From assembly GCA_937873655.1 (NCBI GenBank), contig CALMYQ010000244.1:1-38827 (forward strand): DNA of 38,827 nt, given 5' to 3'. Position numbers and translations under genes: made by a program. Origin of the DNA: an uncultured Lewinella sp. GTDB taxonomy: Bacteria > Bacteroidota > Bacteroidia > Chitinophagales > Saprospiraceae. A model generated the notes under the pieces. The model had not been told where the DNA came from. It saw nothing but the letters and a program-made list of their open reading frames with translations, and searched no databases. Shown piece by piece: positions 1-8,525 of this stretch (its first letter is position 1; each line of letters opens with the position of its first letter).

Positions 1-416
1 GTCCGTTGTATCGACGGAATATTGCCTTACCCCCGACTGCCAACTGAAGACTGCCGACTGCCGACTGCCGACTGTTTCATTGCTTCATTGTTGTGCGTCC
101 GTTGTATCGACGGAATATTGCCTTACCCCCGACTGCCAACTGAAGACTGCCAACTGCCAACTGCCGACTGCCAACTGTTTCATTGCTTCATTATTGTGCG
201 TCCGTTGTATCGACGGAATATTGCCTTACCCCCGACTGCAAACTGAAGACTGCCAACTGCCAACTGCCAACTGCCGACTGCCGACTGTTTCATTGTTTCA
301 TTATTGTGCGTCCGTTGTATCGACGGAATATTGCCTTACCCCCGACTGCCAACTGCCAACTGCCGACTGCCGACTGCCAACTGTTTCATTGCTTCATGGT
401 TGTGCGTCCGTTGTGG
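1..416. repeat. Nested tandem repeat, four full units plus a partial fifth
   Basis: Units begin with GTCCGTTG at 1, 97, 200, 310 and 406, so the periods are 96, 103, 110 and 96 bases. The differences are exact multiples of 7 because each unit holds 5, 6, 7 or 5 heptamers of the type CTGCC(A/G)A, with one CTGAAGA in the first three units. The rest of the unit is nearly constant: a GTCCGTTG..ATATTGCC head and a TTTCATTG-type tail. The head can fold as a short hairpin (TCCGTTG, TAT, CGACGGA, with one G-T pair). The array runs off the left edge of the window. Open frames across it are low-complexity and are not called as genes. Confidence 0.95.
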
Positions 417-776
417 AGGCAATATGATGCCGTTTATTCAAATTTACGACTAACAATCGCACAGGATTGATTTTAATCTGCGGCAAAGAATTTTTAATTT
501 TTTGTTATTTATATTTTGTTATTAAAACAATATTGTTTTTATTTGCACTAAACCTCAGAATAGTCCTCCTTTTGAGGGCCTTAAAAATTCTTGCGCGCTG
601 GAAATAAACGGCTATCCACGGTCCTTTATAGGACCTTGTACGCATACCCGTGAGTGGTGGTGGAAGGGCGGGCTGTTTTTTCCCCACCCATACCTTTAAT
701 TCAACCTAATATTAACCAAGGCCAGGCCGGCCGGTACCTCCCGATTGTAACTCAATCGGCGCAAATACTATATTTT
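417..776. other. AT-rich intergenic region without a supported gene
   Basis: This stretch between the tandem repeat and the acyltransferase gene is AT-rich near 480-550. It has no open frame that resembles a protein. It holds two small hairpins: GGTCCT-TTAT-AGGACC at 620-635, with no T-run after it, and the one at 741-759 listed separately. Confidence 0.6.
741..759 (-). terminator. Possible terminator hairpin after the acyltransferase gene
   Basis: A perfect 7-base inverted repeat, CCGATTG / CAATCGG with a 5-base loop, lies 17 bases beyond the stop codon of the minus-strand acyltransferase. There is no T-run after it on the minus strand, so it is not a classical intrinsic terminator. The position is the main support. 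Confidence 0.35.
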
Positions 777-1619
777 CTAAAGCCGGTTATCCGGCATTTT
801 TCCCCTTTCCAGGCCTTCATTGGCCAATTCAAACGTCCGGTCACGCAAAAAACCCAGCAAAGTCTTACGGTCACGGATCGGCTCCATTTCCTCAAACGGG
901 ATGGGCGCTCCCACGGTTACCCGAATGGTCGTTCCCATTTTATTCCGCATCTCGTTCAACAGCAGGGCCAACCGCAGGTTCAGGCTGAATTGGCTGACGA
1001 TCTGAAATAACCGGCTGTTTTGACCGTGAAAGTACATCGGCACGACCGTCGCCCGGGCTTCCCGGATCAGTTTGGCTACAAAGACCTTCCACTCCAGGTC
1101 TTCTGCCCTGCCCCACCAGCTCCGGGAAGTGGCTACACCGCCCGATGGAAAGATCACGACCGCCTCCCCGTTTTTCAGCCTGCGGATGGCTTCCTGCCGG
1201 GTAGCAATATTGATCTGTTGCGCCTCCCGGGTTTCCCGAAAATCGACCGGCAGCAAAAAGGAAGCTATCCGGTCGTTCCGGTTGAGCACTTCATTGACCA
1301 ACATGCAAAAATCCGGGCGCAATCCGGCAGCCACGGCGCCCATGATCAGCCCGTCTACCACCCCGAACGGATGGTTGGCCACCAGCACCAAAGGGCCCTC
1401 CGCCGGGATGGCGGCCAGTCTGTTCCGGTCCAGATCGACCCCGACCCGCAACTTCTCCAGCGCCAACGACCAAAGCCGGACAGCCGGAGCATCCGACGCC
1501 TCGATCTCGTTGTACAACCGCTCGATCTTCGGCCGGCCCGACACCAGCTCAATCCCCTGGATGAGCCGCCGCTTCCATACGGGGTCCCTCTGATCTGAAT
1601 AGGTTAGTCTGACTTTCAT
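777..1619 (-). CDS. Lysophospholipid acyltransferase family protein (PlsC-like)
   Basis: A 280-residue protein of the glycerolipid acyltransferase superfamily, which moves an acyl chain from acyl-ACP or acyl-CoA to a lyso-lipid or amine acceptor at the inner membrane. The acyl-transfer motif is NHPFGVVD (residues 82-89); the five-residue spacing between His and Asp is as in hemolysin/OlsA-like members rather than the HX4D of classical PlsC. The second motif is VIFPSGG near 155-161. No signal peptide or clear membrane helix is seen, so peripheral membrane binding is likely. The gene is divergent from the BCCT transporter, with a hairpin in the 103-base gap. The exact acceptor (lysophosphatidate, ornithine lipid or other) cannot be read from the sequence. 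Confidence 0.88.
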   Translation of the reverse strand: MKVRLTYSDQRDPVWKRRLIQGIELVSGRPKIERLYNEIEASDAPAVRLWSLALEKLRVGVDLDRNRLAAIPAEGPLVLVANHPFGVVDGLIMGAVAAGLRPDFCMLVNEVLNRNDRIASFLLPVDFRETREAQQINIATRQEAIRRLKNGEAVVIFPSGGVATSRSWWGRAEDLEWKVFVAKLIREARATVVPMYFHGQNSRLFQIVSQFSLNLRLALLLNEMRNKMGTTIRVTVGAPIPFEEMEPIRDRKTLLGFLRDRTFELANEGLERGKMPDNRL

Positions 1620-1654
1620 ACTTCTTTATTGTTCACCGTTTTCATCCATTTGCC

Positions 1655-1678
1655 CCCGGGAAAGGAATTTTTTCCGGG
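1655..1678. promoter_or_regulatory. Palindrome between divergent genes
   Basis: CCCGGGAAA (1655-1663) pairs with TTTTCCGGG (1670-1678) with one G-T pair and a short loop. It lies between the divergent acyltransferase (start 1619) and BCCT transporter (start 1723), 35-45 bases from each start. Its position would suit an operator, but no regulator is known and a chance hairpin cannot be excluded. Confidence 0.35.
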
Positions 1679-1722
1679 TAGTTGGTTATCATTGCATTTC
1701 CTAATGGCAAACCGGACTACTC

Positions 1723-3243
1723 GTGCAGCCGACAAAAATAAACATCGCCGTATTTATTGTCCCTTTTTCCCTCCTGCTGTTTTCCATCATCTTCAGCCAG
1801 GCAGATCCGGACGGTTTTCTCACCGGCATGCGGCAGGCCAATGATTGGATTCTGACCCGTTTCGGCTGGCTGTTCTCCTGGTCCACATTGCTATTTCTTG
1901 TGCTTTGCATTGTTGTATATTGTTCACCGCTGGCCAGCATCCGGATCGGCGGGAAAACGGCAAAACCGTTGCTCTCGAAATTTCAGTGGTTCTATATCGC
2001 ACTTTGCACCACAATCGCCATCGGCATCCTGTTCTGGGCTACGGCAGAGCCGGTTTACCACCTCCATGAACCACCGGGCCGAACCGGAATTGAGCCGGAT
2101 TCCGCCGCCGCGGCCACATTTGCCTTATCAACCTTATTTCTGCACTGGACCTTCACGCCTTACAGCATTTACACCCTGATCGCGCTGCTGTTTGCCCTGG
2201 TCTATTACAATTACCGGCAACCCTTCAGCCTGGGTTCCTTGCTGTATCCATTGACCGGCAAGCCGCTGAACGCACGTTGGCGACAGGTCGTGGACGCGGT
2301 TTGCCTGTACAGCCTTGTAGCCGGCATGGCCGCTTCGCTGGGCGCGGGCATTCTGACCCTTTCGGGCGGCATCCGCCAATTTGCCGACCTCGGCGATTCT
2401 CCGTTCATCCTGCCGGCCATAGCCGGGTTGATCGTCATCACGTTCATCATCTCATCGGTCAGCGGCCTGATGAAAGGGATAAAAACGCTGTCAAACATCA
2501 ACTTTTACGCTTTCCTGGCCCTGGGCGCCTTTGTGCTGCTGGCAGGCCCGGCCGGGTATATCTTCAGTTCCGGAGCGGAAAGCCTTGGCGATTACCTCGT
2601 CCATCTCGCACCGCGAAGCCTGGGCATAGGTGTCGACCGCGAATGGTCGGAAAGCTGGACGGTCTTTTACTGGGCCAACTGGCTGGCCTGGGCGCCGGTC
2701 ACCGCCGTCTTCCTGGGCCGGCTGGGGGTCGGATATACCGTCCGCGACTTCATCCATTTCAACCTGGTTTTTCCCGCGCTGTTCTCCATGCTCTGGATGG
2801 CGATCTTCGGCGGAACGGCCATTTACATTGATCATATTTCAGGGACAACCGACCTTTATGCCGTTTTGCAGCAACAGGGGCCTGAAAGCACGATCTATGC
2901 CGTGCTGAACACCTTGCCCTACCCCAGGCTGACAGCGGCCGGTTTCCTGTTCATCGCTTTCATTTCCTATGTTACAGCGGCCGACTCCAATACATCGGCC
3001 ATGAGCGGCCTTTGCTCCTCCGGCATTTCGCCTGACAGCCCCGAACCGCCCGGCTGGATCAAGATCGTCTGGGGCGTCGTCGTCGGGACCGTATCCTGGG
3101 TAATGGTATCCGGCGCCGGTATCGACGGGGTTCGCATGGCGTCCAACCTCGGCGGATTTCCAGCGCTCTTTTTAGGGTTGGCGGCCGCGGCCGGCATGCT
3201 GCGCTTGTTGTTGAAAAAGTCATTAACCGCTGAAAATAATTGA
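1723..3243 (+). CDS. BCCT family betaine/carnitine/choline transporter
   Basis: A 506-residue polytopic membrane protein with about 12 hydrophobic helices. It matches the BCCT family by GILFWATAEP (101-110), HWTFTPYSIY (141-150), a GMAASLGAG segment like the sodium-site region of BetP, the signature ESWTVFYWANWLAWAP followed by GRLGVGYTVRDF near residues 305-345, and a TAADSNTSAM segment in a late helix. Such carriers import quaternary ammonium compounds such as glycine betaine, usually with sodium, for osmoprotection or nutrition. The start is GTG; no ATG precedes the first conserved helix. The fucosidase follows after 14 bases, so co-transcription is likely. No catabolic gene for betaine or choline is nearby, so the substrate stays open. 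Confidence 0.92.
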   Translation: MQPTKINIAVFIVPFSLLLFSIIFSQADPDGFLTGMRQANDWILTRFGWLFSWSTLLFLVLCIVVYCSPLASIRIGGKTAKPLLSKFQWFYIALCTTIAIGILFWATAEPVYHLHEPPGRTGIEPDSAAAATFALSTLFLHWTFTPYSIYTLIALLFALVYYNYRQPFSLGSLLYPLTGKPLNARWRQVVDAVCLYSLVAGMAASLGAGILTLSGGIRQFADLGDSPFILPAIAGLIVITFIISSVSGLMKGIKTLSNINFYAFLALGAFVLLAGPAGYIFSSGAESLGDYLVHLAPRSLGIGVDREWSESWTVFYWANWLAWAPVTAVFLGRLGVGYTVRDFIHFNLVFPALFSMLWMAIFGGTAIYIDHISGTTDLYAVLQQQGPESTIYAVLNTLPYPRLTAAGFLFIAFISYVTAADSNTSAMSGLCSSGISPDSPEPPGWIKIVWGVVVGTVSWVMVSGAGIDGVRMASNLGGFPALFLGLAAAAGMLRLLLKKSLTAENN

Positions 3244-3257
3244 GCCAAAACTGATTT

Positions 3258-4577
3258 ATGAACCGAATACTTACCATCGTTCTTTTTATGCTGACCTGCT
3301 GGAATGCGGGTAAAACCCAGCGTTCTGAAACAGACTCCCTGAAAATGGAATGGTTCGGCGACGCCAAACTGGGCATTTTCATCCATTGGGGCATCTATTC
3401 CGTGAAAGGTACCGATGAAAGTTGGGCATTTTACAACCACAAGATCAGCCACGCCGATTATATGGCCCAGATCAAGGGATTTACGGCTGCCAACTACGAT
3501 CCCGACTATTGGGCAAGCCTCATCAAGGCATCCGGCGCCCGCTATGCCGTGCTGACCGCCAAACACCACGACGGGGTGGCCCTGTGGGATACCCAAATGA
3601 ACGACCTGAGCGTGGTCAAACAATCACCCGCAGGAAGGGATGTCCTTACTCCATTCTACAAAGCCTTGCGGAAGAACGGGATCAAATGCGGCGTTTACTT
3701 CTCCCTCATCGACTGGACGCATCCCGATTATCCGGGATTTTTGAGGGACAGTTCAAAATACAACATTGCGGAACATCCCGAAAAATGGGCGCGTTTCCAG
3801 GCTTTTTTCCAGGGTCAGATCCGGGAGCTCATGACCCAGATCAAACCCGACCTGCTGTGGTTTGACGGAGATTGGGAACACAGCGCCGGGGAATGGGAAG
3901 CCGCCAAGGTCCGCAGCATGATCCTGGACATCAGCCCAACGACCATCATCAATTCGCGCCTGCAGGGCTACGGCGATTACGGCACGCCCGAACAGCATAC
4001 GCCCGTCATCCGCCCGAAAGACAAATACTGGGAACTCTGCATGACCCACAACGACAACTGGGGCTGGCAACCGCAGGACACCTTCTGGAAAACGCCCTAC
4101 GAGATCATCACCATCTTCGCCGATGCCATTGCCGGCGGCGGCAACCTCCTGCTGGATATCGGACCGAAAGAAGACGGCACCATCACCCCGCCGCAGGTCC
4201 ATATGCTGGAAGAACTCGGCAAATGGACCGGCAAGCACGAAGAGGCCATTTTCGGCACTGTCGGGGGCTTGCCTTACGGCCATTTTTACGGACCGTCCAC
4301 CTATTCAAAGGATTCCACCAGCCTGTATCTCTTTGTCCCTGCAAAGGGAAGCGGCCCCATCGTCGTCAAAGGGTTGGAAAACGCCATCCGGGAAGCCACG
4401 GTAGTGGGTACCGATATCCGGCTTTCGCCAAAGATCGTCGGCAAGATCAGCTGGAGCGCCGTCCCCGGTCTGGTTTACATCGATATTCCGGAGGAAGCCA
4501 GAGATGAATATATGACCGTCGTGAGATTGAAGTTGGATGATCCGGTGAAGCTGTACCGGGGTCACGGCGGGGTTTAA
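3258..4577 (+). CDS. Alpha-L-fucosidase, glycoside hydrolase family 29
   Basis: A 439-residue secreted enzyme expected to release terminal alpha-L-fucose from glycans in the periplasm or outside the cell. A hydrophobic signal segment covers residues 1-21. GH29 motifs appear in order: FIHWGIYS (41-48), AKHHDG (101-106) and KPDLLWFDGDW (196-206), where Asp203 is the expected nucleophile. The acid/base residue is variable in this family and I could not assign it. The length suits the catalytic barrel plus a small C-terminal beta domain; no carbohydrate-binding module or sorting domain is seen. The gene sits 14 bases behind the BCCT transporter. Substrate preference cannot be told. Confidence 0.93.
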   Translation: MNRILTIVLFMLTCWNAGKTQRSETDSLKMEWFGDAKLGIFIHWGIYSVKGTDESWAFYNHKISHADYMAQIKGFTAANYDPDYWASLIKASGARYAVLTAKHHDGVALWDTQMNDLSVVKQSPAGRDVLTPFYKALRKNGIKCGVYFSLIDWTHPDYPGFLRDSSKYNIAEHPEKWARFQAFFQGQIRELMTQIKPDLLWFDGDWEHSAGEWEAAKVRSMILDISPTTIINSRLQGYGDYGTPEQHTPVIRPKDKYWELCMTHNDNWGWQPQDTFWKTPYEIITIFADAIAGGGNLLLDIGPKEDGTITPPQVHMLEELGKWTGKHEEAIFGTVGGLPYGHFYGPSTYSKDSTSLYLFVPAKGSGPIVVKGLENAIREATVVGTDIRLSPKIVGKISWSAVPGLVYIDIPEEARDEYMTVVRLKLDDPVKLYRGHGGV

Positions 4578-4629
4578 AGCAAAATGATCAGGTAATTCTA
4601 CCCGGTTCTCAAAACAGGTAAAAACACCC

Positions 4630-4660
4630 TTGCGACGCGCCGGATAAAATTGTATTTTTG
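4630..4660 (+). promoter_or_regulatory. Bacteroidota-type promoter for the amino acid oxidase
   Basis: TATTTTTG at 4653-4660 matches the -7 box TAnnTTTG. A TTG at 4630-4632 lies 20 bases upstream, as the -33 element would. The chosen ATG at 4688 follows 27 bases later. This supports ATG 4688 over the upstream TTG at 4658, which falls inside the -7 box. Confidence 0.6.
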
Positions 4661-4687
4661 TCAAATATCAATATACACCTGATACCT

Positions 4688-6421
4688 ATGTCTCATCTCA
4701 AACTGGATACGGCCGTCATCGGCGGCGGCGTATCGGGCGCATACAGCGCATGGCGGCTCCAACAGGCCTACGGCAAGACCCAGAAAATTGGCCTTTTTGA
4801 ATACAGCAACCGGATCGGCGGGCGGCTTTATACGGTCACCCTGCCCGGTTTGCCCAATGTGAAAGCGGAGGTCGGCGGCATGCGGTATATCCCCACCGAG
4901 CACAAGATGGTAGCCAACCTGATCACACATCTCGGTCTGGAAACCAAGGATTTTCCCATGGGGGCGCCCGAACCCGTCGGATCCAATTGCAACCTCTTCT
5001 ACCTGCGTGGCAAACACCTTCGCCTGCACGAACTGGCCGATCCGGCAAAGGTTCCCTACAACCTCGCGTGGTCGGAACGCGGCCTGGGACCTACCAACCT
5101 GCAGGTCCAGGTCATGAACTATCTCTTTCCCAACATGCAGAACCTCAGCCTCTGCGACCAAATGAAGATCAAGGTATTCGGCAAGGAGCTCTGGAAATAC
5201 GGTTTCTGGGATCTCATGTTCCGGGTACTGAGCAATGAAGGCTATCAGTTCATGAAAGACGCAGGCGGCTACGATGCCAATGTGGCCAATGCCAACGCCG
5301 TTACGCAGTTGCCGGCTACCGAATACAGCGACAGCACCAAGTTCCTCACCTTGAAGGACGGCTATGACAAGCTCCCGATCCAGCTGGTGGAAGAGTTCAA
5401 TAATATCCTGCCGGGCGAGGTGCCCAACGGAAGCCGGGTATTCATGAACCACCGCCTGGCAGAGATCCTGCCCAGCGACGACAAGAAGTCGAAGTATAAG
5501 CTCATCTTCGAACCGACCATCACCACAGATGCAAAAACCAGGGTGGATGTCAAAGCGGAAAAAGTGGTGGTTTATGCCGACAAGGTCATCCTGGGCATGC
5601 CGCGCCGCTCCCTCGAACTCATACAGGGGCCTTTCTTTGAGGACGCCTGGCTGAAGGCCAACCTGAAATCCGTGCTGATCCAGTCGGCATTCAAACTCTT
5701 CCTGGCTTATGAACGGCCCTGGTGGCGGACGCTGGGGTTGGTAGCCGGCCGGTCGGTCACCGATCTGCCCATCCGCCAGGTCTATTACTTCGGTACGGAA
5801 AGCGAACAGGCCGGCGGACAACCCTGGCTCAATTCCCTGCTGATGGCCTCCTACAATGATATCAGTACTGTTCCCTTCTGGAAAGGACTGGAATACGGGG
5901 AGCCCTTCGAAGGCCATCGACCGAGCTGCATCGAACCGGGCGTCCGGACCATGGTCCCGAACCTGGAATACCAACCGACGGATGAAATGGTCTACGTTGC
6001 CAATAAGCAACTGGCCGAGGTCCACGCCCAACAGGAGATCCCGCAACCCTATTCCGCGGTTTACCACGACTGGAGCGGCGATCCCTACGGCGGCGGCTGG
6101 CACGAATGGAAGGCCAACTACCGCCTGGACGAGATCATGTGGAAAATGCTCAAACCCGTTTCCGGCGACGATATCTTTATCGTCGGAGAGGCCTATTCTA
6201 TCGGCCAGGGTTGGGTGGAAGGCGCCCTGGACACGGCCGAAACCATGCTGGAGGAATATTTCAAGCTGGAACGACCCAAATGGCTCGATCCTTCCTACGC
6301 CCTGATGCCGGTACCGAAAGGCGGCTGCGGCAAACTCGAAGGGTGCATCCCCGCAACCGAAATGGGCGCTTCACTGGATTCCATGACGCCCAATTGCCTG
6401 GATCAAATACAGGAAGGCTGA
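4688..6421 (+). CDS. FAD-dependent L-amino acid oxidase-like flavoenzyme
   Basis: A 577-residue flavin amine oxidase superfamily protein. The N-terminal FAD-binding fold shows DTAVIGGGVSG (7-17), an acidic residue after the second strand (FEYSNRIGGR, 37-46) and EVGGMRYIPTEH (61-72), as in L-amino acid oxidases. The C-terminal flavin motif GEAYSIGQGWVEGAL lies about 75 residues before the end. Such enzymes deaminate an amino acid to a 2-oxoacid, ammonia and peroxide. No signal peptide is seen, so it is probably cytoplasmic. A tail after the flavin domain carries three Cys residues. The downstream gene is a 2-oxoacid decarboxylase, which fits a two-step amino-acid-to-aldehyde route (inference). 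The substrate is unknown; an aromatic amino acid is a guess. Start chosen by promoter and domain position. Confidence 0.82.
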   Translation: MSHLKLDTAVIGGGVSGAYSAWRLQQAYGKTQKIGLFEYSNRIGGRLYTVTLPGLPNVKAEVGGMRYIPTEHKMVANLITHLGLETKDFPMGAPEPVGSNCNLFYLRGKHLRLHELADPAKVPYNLAWSERGLGPTNLQVQVMNYLFPNMQNLSLCDQMKIKVFGKELWKYGFWDLMFRVLSNEGYQFMKDAGGYDANVANANAVTQLPATEYSDSTKFLTLKDGYDKLPIQLVEEFNNILPGEVPNGSRVFMNHRLAEILPSDDKKSKYKLIFEPTITTDAKTRVDVKAEKVVVYADKVILGMPRRSLELIQGPFFEDAWLKANLKSVLIQSAFKLFLAYERPWWRTLGLVAGRSVTDLPIRQVYYFGTESEQAGGQPWLNSLLMASYNDISTVPFWKGLEYGEPFEGHRPSCIEPGVRTMVPNLEYQPTDEMVYVANKQLAEVHAQQEIPQPYSAVYHDWSGDPYGGGWHEWKANYRLDEIMWKMLKPVSGDDIFIVGEAYSIGQGWVEGALDTAETMLEEYFKLERPKWLDPSYALMPVPKGGCGKLEGCIPATEMGASLDSMTPNCLDQIQEG

Positions 6422-6450
6422 TACATTTATTCCGATTGTTCGATTATTCC

Positions 6451-6806
6451 GAATGTTCCGATTCTGGTGACCAAAGAACGGACGCCCAATCGAAAAATCG
6501 AATCAATCGAACAATCGATCCAATTGACCTAATCGAATCAATCGAACAATCGATCCAATTTTTGGATTGTCCGAATGTTCCGATTCTGGTGACCAAAGAA
6601 CGGACGCCCAATCGAAAAATCGAATCAATCGAACAATCGATCCAATTGACCTAATCGAATCAATCGAACAATCGATCCAATTTTTGGATTGTCCGAATGT
6701 TCCGATTCTGGTGACCAAAGAACGGACGCCCAATCAAAAAATCGAATCAATCGAACAATCGATCCAATTGACCTAATCGATCCAACTGACCTAATCGATT
6801 CAATCA
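6451..6806. repeat. Three 122-base tandem repeats between oxidase and decarboxylase
   Basis: GAATGTTCCG begins at 6451, 6573 and 6695, exactly 122 bases apart. The first two units are almost identical and the third degenerates near its end. Each unit holds a unique part (including AACGGACGCCC) and a part built of 8- and 9-base words beginning AATCGA or AATTGA. The array covers nearly the whole gap and ends 6 bases before the ATG at 6813. Open frames inside it repeat themselves and are not genes. Confidence 0.95.
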
Positions 6807-6812
6807 AATAAC

Positions 6813-8489
6813 ATGTCCTACACGGTATCAAACTATATTCTGGATCGCCTCAAACAACTGGGGTTGGAATACTTCTTCGAAGTTCCGGGCGATTACGCCT
6901 CCATTTTCCTCACTACCCTGGACAGTTATGCGGGCATCACCCGCATTCCCAACATCAATGAATTGGGCGTGGGTTATGCAACCGACGGCTACGGTCGTTT
7001 CAAAGGGGTGGCGGCTTGCAGCGTCCAGTACGGCGTCGGTACCTTCTCGGTGCTCAACGGTTTTGCGGGCGGCTATGTCGAACGCGTACCGATGGCCCTG
7101 ATCGCCCCCAGCCCAAGCACCAATGACCGCGTGCTGACCCGCACCGAAGGCATCCTTTTTCACCACAGCACCGGCAACCTGACCGCCGATAAAACGGTGT
7201 TCGAAAACGTGACGGTCGCCGCGGAAACCATCTCGGACCCGGCAACGGCGCCGGCCCAGATCGACAGGGCGCTGACCGCCATGATCACCCACCGAAGGCC
7301 CGTGTATATCGAGGTGTTGCAAAACATCTTCGGGGCGGAATGCGCCCAACCGGCCGGCGAACTGAAACCGGCGCCTGTCGCCAGCGAAAAACCCTCACTG
7401 GAAGCTGCGCTGGAATCCGCCTGGAACAGGATCCGAAAAGCCCGTCTGCCGGTCCTGTGGGGCGGCGTGGAGATCCAGCGGTTCGGGCTCCAAAGCCTGT
7501 TTCAGGAAATTGTTGACGCCAGCGGCATGCTCTTTACCACCACCAGCCTGGGCAAGACGGTACTGGATGAAAGCCAGCGGCAATTTGCCGGTACTTACGC
7601 GGGCCCCGCCTCCCCGGCCCTGACCCGGGCTGTCATGGCCAAGACCGACTGCCCCATCGCACTCGGCGCCCTCATTACCGACGATTACCTGGACATCATG
7701 GCGGCTGATTACGGCGACCTGATCAACGTAAACGATGAATGCTGCCATGTCGGTTATGAAAACTACCAGGGGGTGGCGCTGAAAGATTTCCTCACCGGCT
7801 TGCTGGACAAATTCCAGACCGACCCGGCCTTTCCCAGAAAATACCGGCGCCCCGGTTTCAAGCCCGATCCGCGCCCCAGGTACCGGTCAGGCGCCCGCCT
7901 GACCTACGAGTTGTTCTATTACGAAATGGGCAACTGGCTGATCGGCAAAAAGCAGATCGAAAGCAGCAAGCTCATCCTGGGCGAAAGCACCAGCCTGTAT
8001 GTGTTCGGCAACCTGTTCGGCATGCCGAAGGATTCATTCGTGGCGCAGGCGGCCTGGGGCTCGCTGGGTCACGAGACAGGTTGTGCCCTGGGTGTGGAGC
8101 TGGCCACCGGCCACCGGCCCATCGTGGTAGCCGGCGACGGCGGATTCATGATGATCTGCCAGGAGATCTCCAGCCTGGTCCGGCAAAAATCCAATGCCGC
8201 GATCTTTGTGATGTCCAACGGCGGTTATGCCATCGAACAGGCGTTTGTCGACATCAAGGCGTTCACCCCGCAGGGCAGTTACGCCCCGTTCGACCTGCTG
8301 CCCGACTGGGATTACCCGGCACTTGCCAAAGCCTTCGGCGCCCGTGGTCACGTGGTGGAAACGGTCGGCCAATTGCGCAGCCTGCTCCGAAAGTTGGAGC
8401 ATCAGGACGGCGTGCCCAACCTCGTGCAGGTGAAAATCCCGTTGAAGGATCTCGCGCCGCAATTGAAGCGGTTGGCAACGACGCCGTAA
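6813..8489 (+). CDS. Thiamine-diphosphate-dependent 2-oxoacid decarboxylase (indolepyruvate/pyruvate decarboxylase type)
   Basis: A 558-residue enzyme of the pyruvate/indolepyruvate decarboxylase family, which removes CO2 from a 2-oxoacid to leave an aldehyde. The N-terminal pyrimidine domain has PGDYAS (25-30), the catalytic glutamate in NINEL (Glu50) and the active-site histidine pair (His117-His118). The C-terminal pyrophosphate domain has the cofactor and magnesium motif beginning GDGG (441-444) and ending SNGGY (468-472). The length is normal for the family (about 550) and all expected catalytic residues are present. The upstream oxidase could supply the 2-oxoacid. No aldehyde dehydrogenase lies in the window. 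Substrate (indolepyruvate, phenylpyruvate, branched oxoacids or pyruvate) is open. Confidence 0.9.
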   Translation: MSYTVSNYILDRLKQLGLEYFFEVPGDYASIFLTTLDSYAGITRIPNINELGVGYATDGYGRFKGVAACSVQYGVGTFSVLNGFAGGYVERVPMALIAPSPSTNDRVLTRTEGILFHHSTGNLTADKTVFENVTVAAETISDPATAPAQIDRALTAMITHRRPVYIEVLQNIFGAECAQPAGELKPAPVASEKPSLEAALESAWNRIRKARLPVLWGGVEIQRFGLQSLFQEIVDASGMLFTTTSLGKTVLDESQRQFAGTYAGPASPALTRAVMAKTDCPIALGALITDDYLDIMAADYGDLINVNDECCHVGYENYQGVALKDFLTGLLDKFQTDPAFPRKYRRPGFKPDPRPRYRSGARLTYELFYYEMGNWLIGKKQIESSKLILGESTSLYVFGNLFGMPKDSFVAQAAWGSLGHETGCALGVELATGHRPIVVAGDGGFMMICQEISSLVRQKSNAAIFVMSNGGYAIEQAFVDIKAFTPQGSYAPFDLLPDWDYPALAKAFGARGHVVETVGQLRSLLRKLEHQDGVPNLVQVKIPLKDLAPQLKRLATTP

Positions 8490-8525
8490 ATTTCATTACG
8501 ACAAATTGGCTTTTGTTTTCCTATC

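Noticed and set aside
1..416. CRISPR array
   Set aside because: Units follow one another directly and the parts between conserved heads are heptamer repeats, not unique spacers. No cas gene is present.
22..470. Overlapping open frames of 74-115 codons in the left array
   Set aside because: They encode only the repeat itself in several frames, and have no start context or similarity to proteins.
620..635. Intrinsic terminator GGTCCT/AGGACC
   Set aside because: The 6-base stem has no T-run and no gene ends nearby.
4661..6103. A 480-codon minus-strand frame opposite the amino acid oxidase
   Set aside because: It is a shadow in GC-rich coding DNA; the plus strand has clear flavin motifs and a promoter.
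6503..6831. Open frames on both strands in the 122-base array
   Set aside because: They repeat the same peptide and overlap on both strands; the array explains them.
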